Below are positions 32,125 through 41,420 of a stretch of 64,000 nt of DNA, in pieces (positions within the stretch are counted from its first letter, which is position 1; each line of letters begins with the position of its first letter). This stretch comes from Prorocentrum cordatum (lineage: Eukaryota; Sar; Dinophyceae; Prorocentrales; Prorocentraceae), in NCBI GenBank assembly GCA_963575745.1, contig CAUYUJ010020516.1:442936-506935 (forward strand), read 5' to 3'. The position numbers and the translations under genes were made by a program. A model generated the notes under the pieces. That model was not told the DNA's origin. It saw nothing but the letters and a program-made list of their open reading frames with translations, and ran no database searches.

Positions 32125-32329
32125 ACCAACCCAAGCACGGTCGCGGAACGGGCCGAAGGCTACTGCACCCCTCGCCTCCCGTGCTCGTGGCACAGTAGCG
32201 CACGGCGTGGGAAACTTTCGAGTGGCGCTGGCTCTTTCGCACGGTTCCCAATGGGGTCTCGGCCCAACCCGCGGGCCACCCGAAGAGACCCGAGAGTCCT
32301 CCATCAATCCAAAACGGCCAGTACGACCC

Positions 32330-32895
32330 AAGCTGCTCGGCCAGACGGCCCCGCGGTGCCTCCCAGATGGTCAAGACGGCCCCAAGAGAGCCCACTAGGG
32401 TCACAAGACGCACCCAAGACGGCCCGAGATGCACCCAAGACGGCATGAGATGGCCCCGTGATGGCCAAAGAAGCCCCCAAGAGGCTATCAGAGGCCTGCA
32501 AGAGGTCCTCCAAGACGGCCCGAAGAGACTGACTGAATTTTCCGTTGGTGTTTGAATGCGCTTCTGCTCCGCCTTTTGGACTTCCGACGGCCCAAGACAG
32601 CCCACGAGGCCCCAAACAGCGTCCCCGCAGCATCCAAGACATGGCAAATGACTGCCTATGCCCAAGACACCTCCCAGGCGCACAAGACGGCCTCCAAGAC
32701 CGCCCTGAACCACACCCAGAAGGCCCCGAGGCCACCAAGACTGCATCTGACGGCGTCAGACGGGCCAGGAACGCCCTCAAAGAGGCCCAAGAAGCCCCCA
32801 GCGACCCCCAAGAAGTCCAAGGAGGTCCCCAAGAGGCCTCCGAGGGCCCCCCCGGAAGGCTCTCAGCAGGTCCCAAGAGTGTCGGCACGAACGCT
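32330..32895. repeat. CCCAAGA degenerate repeat block
   Basis: GACGGCCCAAGAGAGCCC and similar; contains GGACTTCCGACGGCCC, the shared module start. Confidence 0.8.
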
Positions 32896-32897
32896 GA

Positions 32898-32972
32898 CCC
32901 TCCTCCTCCTCCTCCGCCTCCTCCTCCTCCTCACCCTCTTCCTGCCCCTCCTACTAATGCTCTCCCTCCTCT
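32898..32972. repeat. TCC tract
   Basis: CTCCTCCTCCTCC, CGCCTCCTCC followed by CTCTTCCTGCCCC. Confidence 0.9.
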
Positions 32973-33280
32973 TCCCTCAAGTGGTCCCCGAAGGGCTTCC
33001 ACTGCGGCTCGGGGAACACGTAGTCCAACAGCTAGCCTCTCCAGGCGTTGGCCACAACGTTCAGCCGCATCGGCGCTGCCAACAGGCAGAGAGCGGCTGT
33101 GACTCGCAGTAGGCGTCTTCGATATCTTCCTCGTCGGCCTCCTTTCTATTTCTCTCTCGGGCCTTCCCCCAATGGGGGTCCACGGCGGCTGGGGAGCACA
33201 CCGCCAAGCAGCTTGGCGAGCCGTCGGCCCCACGCTTGGCCGTATGGGCGTTGGCGATCCCTCTGGCACTGCCCAAGGAT

Positions 33281-33436
33281 TACCAGCCTGGAGCATATCC
33301 CCATCCCTATGCTGGGCATCTCCTCATCACGATGCCAATTTTAGGGATTCCCTTATTTTTTGAGGGCGCATCCCTAAGATTGTCATCGCCTTTTGGCGTG
33401 TCAATCTTAGGAATAGGGATAAGTTCGAGGCTGGTA
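33281..33436. mobile_element. F8 TIR element
   Basis: TACCAGCCTGGAGCATATCC to GATAAGTTCGAGGCTGGTA; more than 90 percent identical to 10549-10703 by eye. Confidence 0.85.
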
Positions 33437-33673
33437 AAAAGACCCTGCGAGCCATCCCAAGATAGAGACCGTCCCGGGCCCCGCGCCCCCGGGCCCCTTG
33501 GCTCGGAGCCTCGGGGCCCGTGGCGACCGCGCCGGCACAGTCAGCTGGGGGGGGGGATCTCACGGGGGAGCCCCGACCCTCAATCGAACCCCGATCCCCG
33601 ACCGATGCTCGATCTGCATCGAGGTCGGCTCCAGTAACACGGAGCGAGGCGAAGCTCGTCCGCCCAGGGAAAT

Positions 33674-33835
33674 GAAGGGGCCCTGGGACACACAAATAAA
33701 TACACACAAATAGAACTATTCCCAATATTTTCCAATATTTTCTGGGTTTTTGCCTTCCCCCCCACTTCCCATATTTTCCCATATTTTCTTGGGAATCGAC
33801 GATTCATTGTGTCTGTGTGTTTTGTTCCCTCCTGA
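33674..33835. mobile_element. F4 element
   Basis: Family of about 160 bases: GAAGGGGCCCTGGGACACAC, AAATAAATACACACAAATA, two CCCATATTTTCC blocks, CGACGATTAATTGTGTC, TGTGTGTTTT and CCCTCCTGA. The repeated CATATTTTC block makes the middle quasi-symmetric. No coding capacity. Confidence 0.8.
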
Positions 33836-33837
33836 GG

Positions 33838-33945
33838 AAAGAAGGGCCCAAGGCGGCCCAAGACGGCACCACGACGGCACAGGAGGCCCCCAAGACCAAA
33901 GAGAAGGCCCAAGACATCTCGGGACGGCCCCAAGAAGGGGGAACA
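33838..33945. repeat. short CCCAAGA block
   Basis: GGGCCCAAGGCGGCCCAAG, GAGGCCCCCAAGACC. Confidence 0.7.
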
Positions 33946-34554
33946 CGACGTGATCTCCAGAGCCCTGAGCAAATTCTGCGCGTTGCATAAAAGTACGCCC
34001 AGAGGTGAAGTTCGAAAACGTCTGACAAAAACCGAAAAAACATCCACCTGGATTTGTTTGGAAAATATGGATAAACACGTTTGAACAAATACAACGGGAT
34101 TTGGATGTGCGAAACAAATCTTACACGGTTTGAAAAAAGTGCTCCCGGATTTGAGGTTCGGAGTGAGTTTTTCAATGAAAACAGGTTGAACAAATCTGGA
34201 AATAAGATTCGTACTTTCCCCTACTTTTACAACACTTCCATGTTTCATCTGTCTCATACTCGTACTTCCGCTGGCGATTTGATTCCACACCTCTGGCATA
34301 CTTTGAATATCCCGCGCCTGGTCACGATGTTGTTTGCCCTGGCGACGTAGCACTAGATACGCCGCCTCCTTGTGCTTGCAACGGGTGCATGGCGTCCCGA
34401 GTATTCGAATGCTGGCACGGTGCCGGAATTCGCCAAGAGCAAATCTGTTCGTCGCAACCGCGGCCTGCCAAAGGGGTGCCTGGCGCGCCGAATTTTGCAA
34501 GCCCCGCCCGGAAGGTCCCCGTGGGCTTTGGCCAGTCCCGCCGGCCGCCTGGAA

Positions 34555-35015
34555 AAGAACGCTCCCGACGGCTTTCCAGTCCAAGATAGCCCCAATAGGG
34601 CCTCTGTCGCGATTGAATAGGTCCAGGATGGCCTCACTGGGCAACAAGACGGCTCAAGGTGCCTCATGGAGGGCCCGACACTGCACAAAGACAACCCAGT
34701 ATATGATCAAGACGGTCCAAAGAGTCCGCAAAGATGTTCCAAGAAGGCTCCAACAGGTCTCCCAGGAGTGCCTGTCTAGGAACAAATCATGGATGTTCCT
34801 TGCATTCGTGTGATCACCTTCGGCTCTCTCCCTCGTCGGTCTTGAGAGCGTCCGAAAGGGCCCTAGAGGCCTTTAAGAATTCTCCAAGACGTTCGAAAAA
34901 TGCGATCAAAAAGATCTCAAGGTCTCATTAGGTCCAAGATGGCCAAAGAGGGCTCAAGGAGGCACCCGATGAGGCCCCTAAGGACAGATTGCCCCAAGAT
35001 CGCCCCCAAAACAGC
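34555..35015. repeat. diffuse CCAAGA block
   Basis: GTCCAAGATAGCCCC, GACGGTCCAAAGAG, GTCCAAGATGGCC spaced 20-40 bases. Confidence 0.6.
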
Positions 35016-35303
35016 CCTTCCCCAGCGCGTCCACCGTTTCCCCAGACACGCGGTCCACAGGCACGCGGCCGCACTTCCGCGCGACGCTTCACCGCACGGG
35101 CGCCTCCAGCAGACATGAGGCGGCGGTGACTCGCCGATGGCGCCTTGCAGAACAATAGACAGCACGTGAACATCGCTGTGGCGGTGCTGCGCGGGCGGGC
35201 CTGCCCTCTCCTCCAGCACTCGTGCGTCGTCCTGTCGACGGGCGGGCGTCGACGACTCCACGAGAGAGAAGAGACCCACGGCGGCGAGCTCTTGTTTGGG
35301 CGC

Positions 35304-35524
35304 CCGAGTTATCCGGGGTAACTCGGGTCCGGGGTAAGTCGGGTTTGGATTCCCGAAAAAGGACCCGAGTTAGCCCTGACCCGAGTTACCCCTGATGATG
35401 TGGGGCTCTGGACGCCCGAATTATCCGGTGTAACTCGGGTCCGGGGTAACTCGGGTTCGGATTCCCGAAAACCGAACCCGAGTGATCCCTGACCCGAATT
35501 ACCCCTGATGATTCGGGGCTCTGA
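35304..35524. repeat. F9 palindromic array (two units)
   Basis: Two tandem units of about 110 bases made of CCGAGTTATCCGGGGTAACT, CGGGTCCGGGGTAA, GGATTCCCGAAAA, CCTGACCCGAGTTACCCC, TGATGATGTGGGGCTCT. GAGTTA..CC / GG..TAACTC words make each unit self-complementary. Confidence 0.8.
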
Positions 35525-35664
35525 CTTGTGGTGACGGCGTCGGCTCTGGCTTCCGACACCGAGCGAGCGGCTAAGCCTTGAACCATCCCGTGTCTCCCCC
35601 ACCCCCCCCTACCAAACCCATGTGCCCAACGTATGCGGACCCAAGCAAGCAAATGTTACCGATG

Positions 35665-35910
35665 TTCGGGGATCTGCCAACCCGGGTCAGTCAGACCCGG
35701 GTAAGCAGGACACCAGACACCTGCACTGCGTAAAAACCAAAAAAAAAACTGAAGCGCAGGGCTTTGCAAACCCCGGTCAGCCAACAAGCGCGGTTGCCTC
35801 GCGGCCACGAGCGGCTCGCTGACCCGAGTCAGCCAAAAACGGTCTTCGCAGGATCCTGCAGGATCCGGTGCCCTGGCTGACCCCCGATTGCATTGACCCC
35901 CGTCTCCTGG
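35665..35910. repeat. CCTGCAGGATCC-rich dispersed repeat
   Basis: GGGGATCTGCCAACCCGGGT, CAGTCAGACCCGGGT, GCAGGATCCTGCAGGATCC, GGCTGACCCCCGATTGC and ATTGACCCCCGTCTCC; the same outer words as 16905-17135. Confidence 0.65.
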
Positions 35911-36819
35911 GGTCCGAGATGTCGCGCCGTGGGTCCTTCCGTGGGTGCCTGGGGCGGACGAGCTCCCCGAGCGTCCAGCCCTGAAGGCCCGCGTCAGCGC
36001 CAGCCGCTGCGCGTCGAGGAATAGCGGGCCCGCCATGACTTGCTCGATCGGGCTGGACCCGCTGCAGGGTGTGACAACAAATCTCGCCTGCTTACCCCCC
36101 GCCCCCCTCACCATCCCACACCAATTCCTGCTGCTTCTGTTTGTCTTCGCCCTCGTCCTTCCACAACCTCCCGCTCGCCTTTCTGCTCATCCTCCTGCTC
36201 ACCCACACACCTCCTCTTCCTATGTACGCAGATCCCGCTCTCTGATAGCGCATAACACGACACGATGGGGTCTATTGGTTAGAGCTCCAGGTCGGCCATG
36301 ACACGCGTCCGCCGATCAGAAAACAAATCAGCGCGATGGGAAGGGATGGGATGGAGGGGTAGGATGTCACGTTTGGCGCGAGCATGATGCCTACCTAGCT
36401 TGCCTACCACCCTTTGTCTACCACTCGCCTCCACACATCCGACGTCAAATGCTATCTGTGGCATGGACGCACGGATCTCTACGCAGCAGCCTGGGACCGG
36501 CTTGCTATCCCGTGTGTGTGTGATTGTTTGTTCCATGGCCTGGAGCGGGCAGCGGGCTGCCCCATAGAATTACGCACTGGTTGCCTCGTCTGGGCGCCAG
36601 GGGCCTGGGCCCACGAGGGCCAACCAACACTGCGACATCAACGCCCTGGCCTGTCATGGAACGCGTTCCGACCAGGGCGTGGAAGGGAACGTCCAGCAGT
36701 GGCCTTGGCGCCCCGTTGGCGGCAGCCGCCCCGTCCCTGCCCGTGGGCGCCTCGGGGGCGCCCGCAGAGCCTGCACCACATCGCTTGCACCAGCCGAGGC
36801 TGTCATCCCATGTGATGAT

Positions 36820-37095
36820 GCATTGCACTGCGCGCTCCACATAGCTTCCATCACACAGATTGTCGGACGTAGCTGGCATCAGGTTTCACGGCCTGCTCTG
36901 CACCACGTAGGTCGCGCCGCATAGCTTGCACCGCACTGGTTGCACCACAGATTGCGCCACAGGGCGCGCACCACACGCATCGCAACGCATAAATTGCACC
37001 ACCGAACTTGCAACACGCAATTTTCACCCCGTTCATTGTGTTCCACTGCTCACACCACATAATCTACACCACAAAGCATGTGTCACACCGCGTTC
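36820..37095. repeat. GCACCAC-type degenerate repeat
   Basis: GCTTGCACCGCACTGG, TTGCACCACAGATTGCGCC, ACTTGCAACACGCAA; weak period of about 15-20 bases. Confidence 0.6.
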
Positions 37096-37114
37096 GCACA
37101 TTGAATAGGCATAC

Positions 37115-37265
37115 CGTTTTTTCTCTCTCTCTCTCTCTCAGTATGTCTCTACATGTCCCTATATATTTATACACATATGAAGACACCAACATACATCGGT
37201 CTACACATACCTACATATATATATATATATATATCTACATATGTAAATATATGTGTATACTGCAC
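37115..37265. repeat. CT and TA microsatellites
   Basis: CTCTCTCTCTCTCTC (37121-37140), TATATATATATATATAT (37217-37234) and TACACATATG words. Confidence 0.9.
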
Positions 37266-37442
37266 CATGCGGAGAAAATGCATCGCGCAGAATACCACAC
37301 ATAGGTTACACATCGAGTGCACTAGCGTACTGATTGACAGGTCTACGCATGCTCACGCGCAGATGGTCTCCTTTCTATACATGCATGTGCACTATTTGAA
37401 GGCTCGTTTCGCTTCAAATCTTGGTTATGCGTCCAGGCACTG

Positions 37443-37912
37443 TTATGGAATACCGAGGAACTCATCGGAGCGGAAAGATAATGACCAGGAGGCGGGTGTG
37501 GGCAACGGGCCGGGCCGGATGGAACTCACAGGCACGTTCACGCCATGGGAGGAATGCATGGTTGCGATGGGGGCAAATGTGATGGCCTCGATGCTGGGGG
37601 TGAGCCCTGACATAAACAGGGAGACGGTTATGATAAAGGGGTACGCACAAATAATATGATACCCCATATTTTCCCATATTTTCCGGGGAGTCGACGATTA
37701 ATTGTGTGTGTATCTTTCCCTCCTCAGTGTAGGCCATGAGGCAGCCGACGAATGCCCAGGTTCGCGCAAGACAACCCGTCCAGCATGCGCGGGGGGCCCT
37801 CGGCCAGAACCCAGCCTCCTGAAGAAGAACCACACGACTGTGGCCAGCATGAGAAGCAGTCCAACCAAGACAGACCCCCCATTTGAGTGCAAACTGATGC
37901 GACGAACGCTTT
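37443..37912 (-). other. possible exons of a membrane protein
   Basis: Two minus-strand pieces contain hydrophobic stretches: SVLVGLLLMLATVVWFFFRR (about 37870-37805), a typical single membrane helix followed by Arg, and YPFIITVSLFMSGLTPSIEA with ITFAPIATMHSSHGVNVPV (about 37640-37530). The second overlaps the edge of a MITE-like repeat. No family recognised and no splice sites confirmed, so this may be chance. Confidence 0.2.
37637..37727. mobile_element. F4 element, right part
   Basis: GATACCCCATATTTTCCC to GTCGACGATTAATTGTG and TTTCCCTCCTCAG. The left end with GGGACACACAAATA is lost apart from ACGCACAAATAA. Confidence 0.7.
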
Positions 37913-37914
37913 CA

Positions 37915-38015
37915 GACACTCCTCCCCCTCCCCCTCCCCCGCCCCCTCCTCCCCCTCCTCCCCCTCGTCCCCCTCCTCCTCCTCCTCCTCCTTCTCCTCC
38001 TCCTCCTCCTCCACA
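37915..38015. repeat. CCCCTCC / TCC tract
   Basis: CTCCCCCTCCCCC then CTCCTCCTCC, between a possible membrane-protein exon and an F4 element. Confidence 0.95.
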
Positions 38016-38136
38016 ACCTGCACAGCGAAACATGCAGTTGCCCCAAATGGGCGCCCCCCCCCCTCTGCCACGAGGACAGGGCGAGATGGCCGTCCTCCAC
38101 CGCCGGCCCGCCAGCGAGGGCTGCAGGCCCCGTTTG

Positions 38137-38298
38137 GAGGGGCCCTGGGACATGCAAATAAATACACACAAATAAAATGATTCCCCATATTTTACCATAT
38201 TTTGTGGGTTTCTGTCTTCCCATCCAATTCCCATATTTTCCTATATTTTCTTGGGGATCGACGATTAATTGTGTCTGTGTGTTTTTGTCCCCTCCTGA
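38137..38298. mobile_element. F4 element
   Basis: GAGGGGCCCTGGGACATGC, AATAAATACACACAAATAAA to GACGATTAATTGTGTCTG and TCCCCTCCTGA. Confidence 0.8.
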
Positions 38299-38309
38299 CC
38301 GTTTCTGAA

Positions 38310-39268
38310 ACGATCTTCCACCCAATCGCGATCGAGTGCTCCAGGGCTTCTCGAGCTTCGCGGCGATCCAATGACCAAATTCGCCCCAACGATCCCACGT
38401 GGAAGGATGAGCAGGTCCTTCTGCGGACCGCTGCGCCCAAGGAAAAAACATCGAACTTGCCGGCCTAGATCTTGCGGGGGTCCGCCTCTGGGAGCGGAGT
38501 AAGTGCACATGTCGCTGCACGTTCGTGGATCGCATGACCCAGTAGTACCCTGCCAAACACTTCTTGCTGCGCTTTCCACGCGTCCTTGCGCGAAGTACCA
38601 GCAGCCATCGCAGTCGCCAGTTTTGGCTGCAAGAGCCTCTGCTGAACCTTGTCGAAGGAGCCCGTCGAGCTGACCAGGGCCACAGTGGCGGGGCATTGGG
38701 TAGCGAAGGTCCGCCTCAGAAACGCCGTCGCCTCCGCCTGCGCCGGACTCGTGGAATCGGGATCGCCCCAGGGCGTTGAAGCTAAGATCTTCCATCGGCG
38801 GTGGACAAACCTCCCTTTAGTAGACCTTCCCTGAGTGAAAACGGTCTGGGACCGAAACCGACGGACCTGGACCCGCAATAATGACGGCCGCGACGCCCTC
38901 TCGCGAGCCGAAAACGGCCAGTTCCTTAATCGACGTGTCAGGGCAGGAGGTCTATCCACCCCCGATTCCAGAGTAAGGGTTGCTGCCTCCACGGCGGCCA
39001 ACCAGCGCAGCGGTGGAGCCGTCGGAAGAGCCCCTGGGCCACAGCCAAACACTTGACCTCGTCGATTTTCGCGTCGAATCTTGTTTCCATATCCGCACGC
39101 GTTGTGCCCGCGCGTATCATGATGATTCCCTCCATCTCGTTGGTCTTACTAGAGACTGTCGACGGTGCGGTCGATAGCTCGGTCCGCCGCCCGGGCCAGA
39201 AGGTTCTCGAGGTCAGTGGCGTTCATTGGTTCGACGGGTCCCGCCGTGCGCGAGACCTTCGGAGGCAT
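38310..39268 (-). pseudogene. scattered coding remnants or small exons of an unknown protein
   Basis: Several minus-strand pieces read like protein: a 39-codon ATG frame (39268-39149: MPPKVSRTAGPVEPMNATDL, ENLLARAADRAIDRTVDSL, stop TAG); a second (from 39135: MEGIIMIRAGTTRADMETRF, DAKIDEVKCLAVAQGL) in another frame; a third (about 38765-38465: FLRRTFATQCPATVALVSST, KVQQRLLQPKLATAMAAG, GRVLLGHAIHERAA); and a fourth (about 38450-38310: STWDRWGEFGHWIAAKLEKP). A MITE (38797-38966) separates the second and third. The first two have coiled-coil-like heptads. No family recognised; a LINE ORF1-like or host gene origin is possible. Confidence 0.35.
38797..38966. mobile_element. F7 element
   Basis: GGCGGTGGACAAACCTCCC to GACGTGTCAGGGCAGG and AGGTCTATCCACCCCCG. 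It lies between two of the coding remnants of 38310-39268. Confidence 0.75.
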
Positions 39269-39356
39269 TCCTTCGTCAGATCCATGCACGTCTGCGTCGC
39301 CCGCACACTGGACGGAACTGGTGCCAGTCCCAAAAGTGCCGCTTGAGACAAACTGG

Positions 39357-39416
39357 CGAAGGGGAGGAGGATGAGGAGGAGAAAGAGGAGGAAGACAAGG
39401 AGGAGAAGCAGGAAGG
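39357..39416. repeat. short GGA tract
   Basis: GAGGAGGATGAGGAGG, AAAGAGGAGGAAG. Confidence 0.9.
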
Positions 39417-40023
39417 CCGACACAAACTGAAACTCACGCCTACAGCGGCCAGGACCTTTTCGAGGTCACCCGCAACGGCCCATTGTGTTCGTGCTCTCCT
39501 AAAAAAGCTGGAGGACACAGGCGCCCAAGACTGCCGCCGCCAAGCCCACGGTGGCCACGAGGGGGCCAGCGTGAATCCGGCAGCACCGGGACAGGCACTG
39601 ATACCCAGAGAAACAAGTCTACTGCAGTGGTAAGAGAGCCCTTCAAGCGACCAATCCTTGATGCGCCCACGGCTTAATGGAACTTGGCTGTACTACTGCA
39701 ACGTGCAACGTCGCCAGGCTGCACTACGAGATACAGTCTTGTGAAGGTTGCGAGCAGTGATGGCGACGGCGGTGCCCCCGAAGGCACGAGGGCGCGTAAG
39801 GATGAGGGGCGGGCCCCTGGCGGAACGCGTGAGCGTACCTGGGGCGCCCGCTGGCGTCCGTCTGTGACTGGCTGGACGATTCCGCGTCTTGGACACAGAA
39901 ACGTATACATTCAACAGCTATTCTCCAGGCGTCGCTTGCCCTTGGGGTATTTCATCGTCCTTCTAAGGAACTGGGTTCGTGCGCAGCCCCGGCGGCCTCG
40001 CGCACGTGCGTCTTCGCACATTT
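39417..40023. other. gene-free stretch left of the retroelement
   Basis: A short minus piece (about 39490-39430, TQWAVAGDLEKVLAAVGVSF) looks protein-like and may belong with the remnants at 38310-39268; otherwise nothing recognised. Confidence 0.35.
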
Positions 40024-40123
40024 TGCTTTGTATATATACACATATGTATATGTAGCATATGCATACACGTATATATGTATATCATATCTGCGTATAGATA
40101 TGTATGTATGTATACATATATAC
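40024..40123. repeat. TATAC/ATGTA microsatellite at the left flank of the retroelement
   Basis: Alternating TATATAC, ATATGTA and GTATGTATGTA words run up to the B2 edge. The same kind of sequence continues at 47391-47460 beyond A1, so the element probably sits inside one such tract. Confidence 0.8.
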
Positions 40124-40367
40124 ATATGCTACTCTCACCTGTTTTTGTGCACTCCGCCAGGGAGCTTGTCAGGCCAGGACCTCTGGGGGCTACTCAGGGG
40201 TTAACCCAGGAGTTGGGAGAGGTCCCGTCCCATCAGCGGCCACCAAGGGCCTCCCAACCCGCCTGGCACAGCCGTGGCGCTTAAGCACCCGCGCTGCGTC
40301 CCAGACGCGCTGGGCCCTTGCCCCGCCGGGAGGTTAAACGTCACCAACCCCTGACCCCCTAGCTCTC
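40124..40367 (-). repeat. split direct repeat B2 (element 3' end)
   Basis: Outer copy of the 244-base B repeat. Its outer edge (ATATGC) joins a TATAC/ATGTA microsatellite at 40030-40123. The 79 bases between it and A2 have no full match elsewhere, but CTGGCAAAA and CTGTCT words recall the inner borders of B1 and A1. Confidence 0.9.
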
Positions 40368-40446
40368 GTCCTGGCAAAAACTCGCGCGGAGGCAGGCACG
40401 GCCACGCGCGAGACGGTAGCAATGCTGCCCCCTGTCTGTGGGTGGG

Positions 40447-40548
40447 CCAACACAGCTACGGAAGATGGATGAAACTCACGCTATCCATCAACGGCGTCGC
40501 GCACGCTCAGGTGGACTCCGCATAGGTTTCCTTGGAAGGTTCATATAT
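40447..40548 (-). repeat. split direct repeat A2
   Basis: Second copy of the 102-base A repeat, same orientation as A1. It shares the last four bases (ATAT, 40545-40548) with the start of B1, so the two repeats abut as in a recombined circle junction. Confidence 0.9.
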
Positions 40549-40788
40549 GCTACTCTCACCTGTTTTTGTGCACTCCGCCAGGGAGCTTGTCAGGCCAGGA
40601 CCTCTGGGGGCTACTCAGGGGTTAACCCAGGAGTTGGGAGAGGTCCCGTCCCATCAGCGGCCACCAAGGGCCTCCCAACCCGCCTGGCACAGCCGTGGCG
40701 CTTAAGCACCCGCGCTGCGTCCCAGACGCGCTGGGCCCTTGCCCCGCCGGGAGGTTAAACGTCACCAACCCCTGACCCCCTAGCTCTC
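40545..40788 (-). repeat. split direct repeat B1
   Basis: 244 bases starting ATATGCTACTCTCACC and ending CCCCCTAGCTCTC on the plus strand, matching 40124-40367 with no difference seen. It is the internal copy, next to the recombinase remnant. The plus strand of both copies has a short open frame (from TGFVHSARELVR); coding is not proven. Confidence 0.9.
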
Positions 40789-40984
40789 TCCACGGTCCCT
40801 ACCCTGGCAAAAGCCGCTCCTTCTTGCTACTTATGCCCTCCACCTTGGTGTAATGACATGAGGGAAGAAAGGTGGAGGATGGGCGGGACAAACAGACAGG
40901 CAGCTCAAAGCAAGAACAGTCCATCTCGCCTCTGCTCGCAGGCATGTGCGAGCAGGTTGCAGCGCCTCCGCTGCGCGGGCGAGA

Positions 40985-41420
40985 GATTTAATTCAGTGGC
41001 TTCGGCGACGGCATCATGGACGTAAAAGCGGGCCGTGCGCGCCGATGCCATCTGCCTCGGAGCAGCGTCTGCTCATGGAGCTGTGGCTGCGGAAGTCGGC
41101 GGAGGCGCCTCCTGACGCCAGCTGTAAAGAGTGAGCTTGGCATCTTGCAGCTCCAGCAGCTCACGTACGCGGCCGAAAGTGGCATGAAACTGCTTGGCTC
41201 CATCTCGAGGCACCAGTCTTGTCCGTGCGCCTGAGCCTTTGCTCTGGCAAGGAGGGTGACCGCTACACCGCTCCGCACGAGCACGAACTGACGGGCACCA
41301 GTTTAATGCTGGCTCTTGGTGCTGCACAGCTGCAGCACGGTCATTTGGCGGACTGGATACAGCTGTACATCAGACCACGCGAGCGAGGTCAACTCCCTTG
41401 CCGGAGGTAAGCGTCGTAGC
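40985..41420 (-). pseudogene. tyrosine recombinase catalytic domain, frameshifted
   Basis: Directly after the long frame ends, other minus frames carry recombinase signatures in the right order. They are ARELTSLAWSDVQL (about 41400-41360, the first catalytic Arg box R.xEL..L.W.DV), LTLYSWRQ (about 41135-41110, the HxxR/SxRRGGAS region), SGGASADFRSHSS in the neighbouring frame, and LLRGRWHRRARP with TSMMPSPKPLN (about 41065-40988, the GRW box; a neighbouring frame reads FYVHDAVAEA, holding the likely nucleophile Tyr). At least three frame changes are needed to read them together, so the recombinase is broken in this copy unless frameshifting or assembly errors explain it. The call rests on motifs, not on an alignment. 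Confidence 0.6.

Larger units (their letters stand above)
35016..36819. other. gene-free stretch around F9 and CCTGCAGG repeats
   Basis: Apart from the repeats at 35304-35524 and 35665-35910, no gene is visible. A tRNA-like GGTCTATTGGTTAGAGCTC at 36266 lacks a fitting TTCRANNC box and acceptor stem. Confidence 0.45.

Noticed and set aside
33580-34647. 355-codon minus frame with a Cys/Lys-containing part (TRCKHKEAAYLVLRRQGKQH)
   Set aside because: The short part looks protein-like but has no partner exon, no family and crosses an F4 element; not enough to call a gene.
36255-36300. tRNA-like stretch GGTCTATTGGTTAGAGCTC
   Set aside because: It has an A-box flavour only; no matching T-arm or acceptor stem within 90 bases.
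40130-40370. Short plus-strand frame in the B repeats as a conserved small gene
   Set aside because: It is present in both B copies only because the repeats are identical; no start context or independent evidence of coding.
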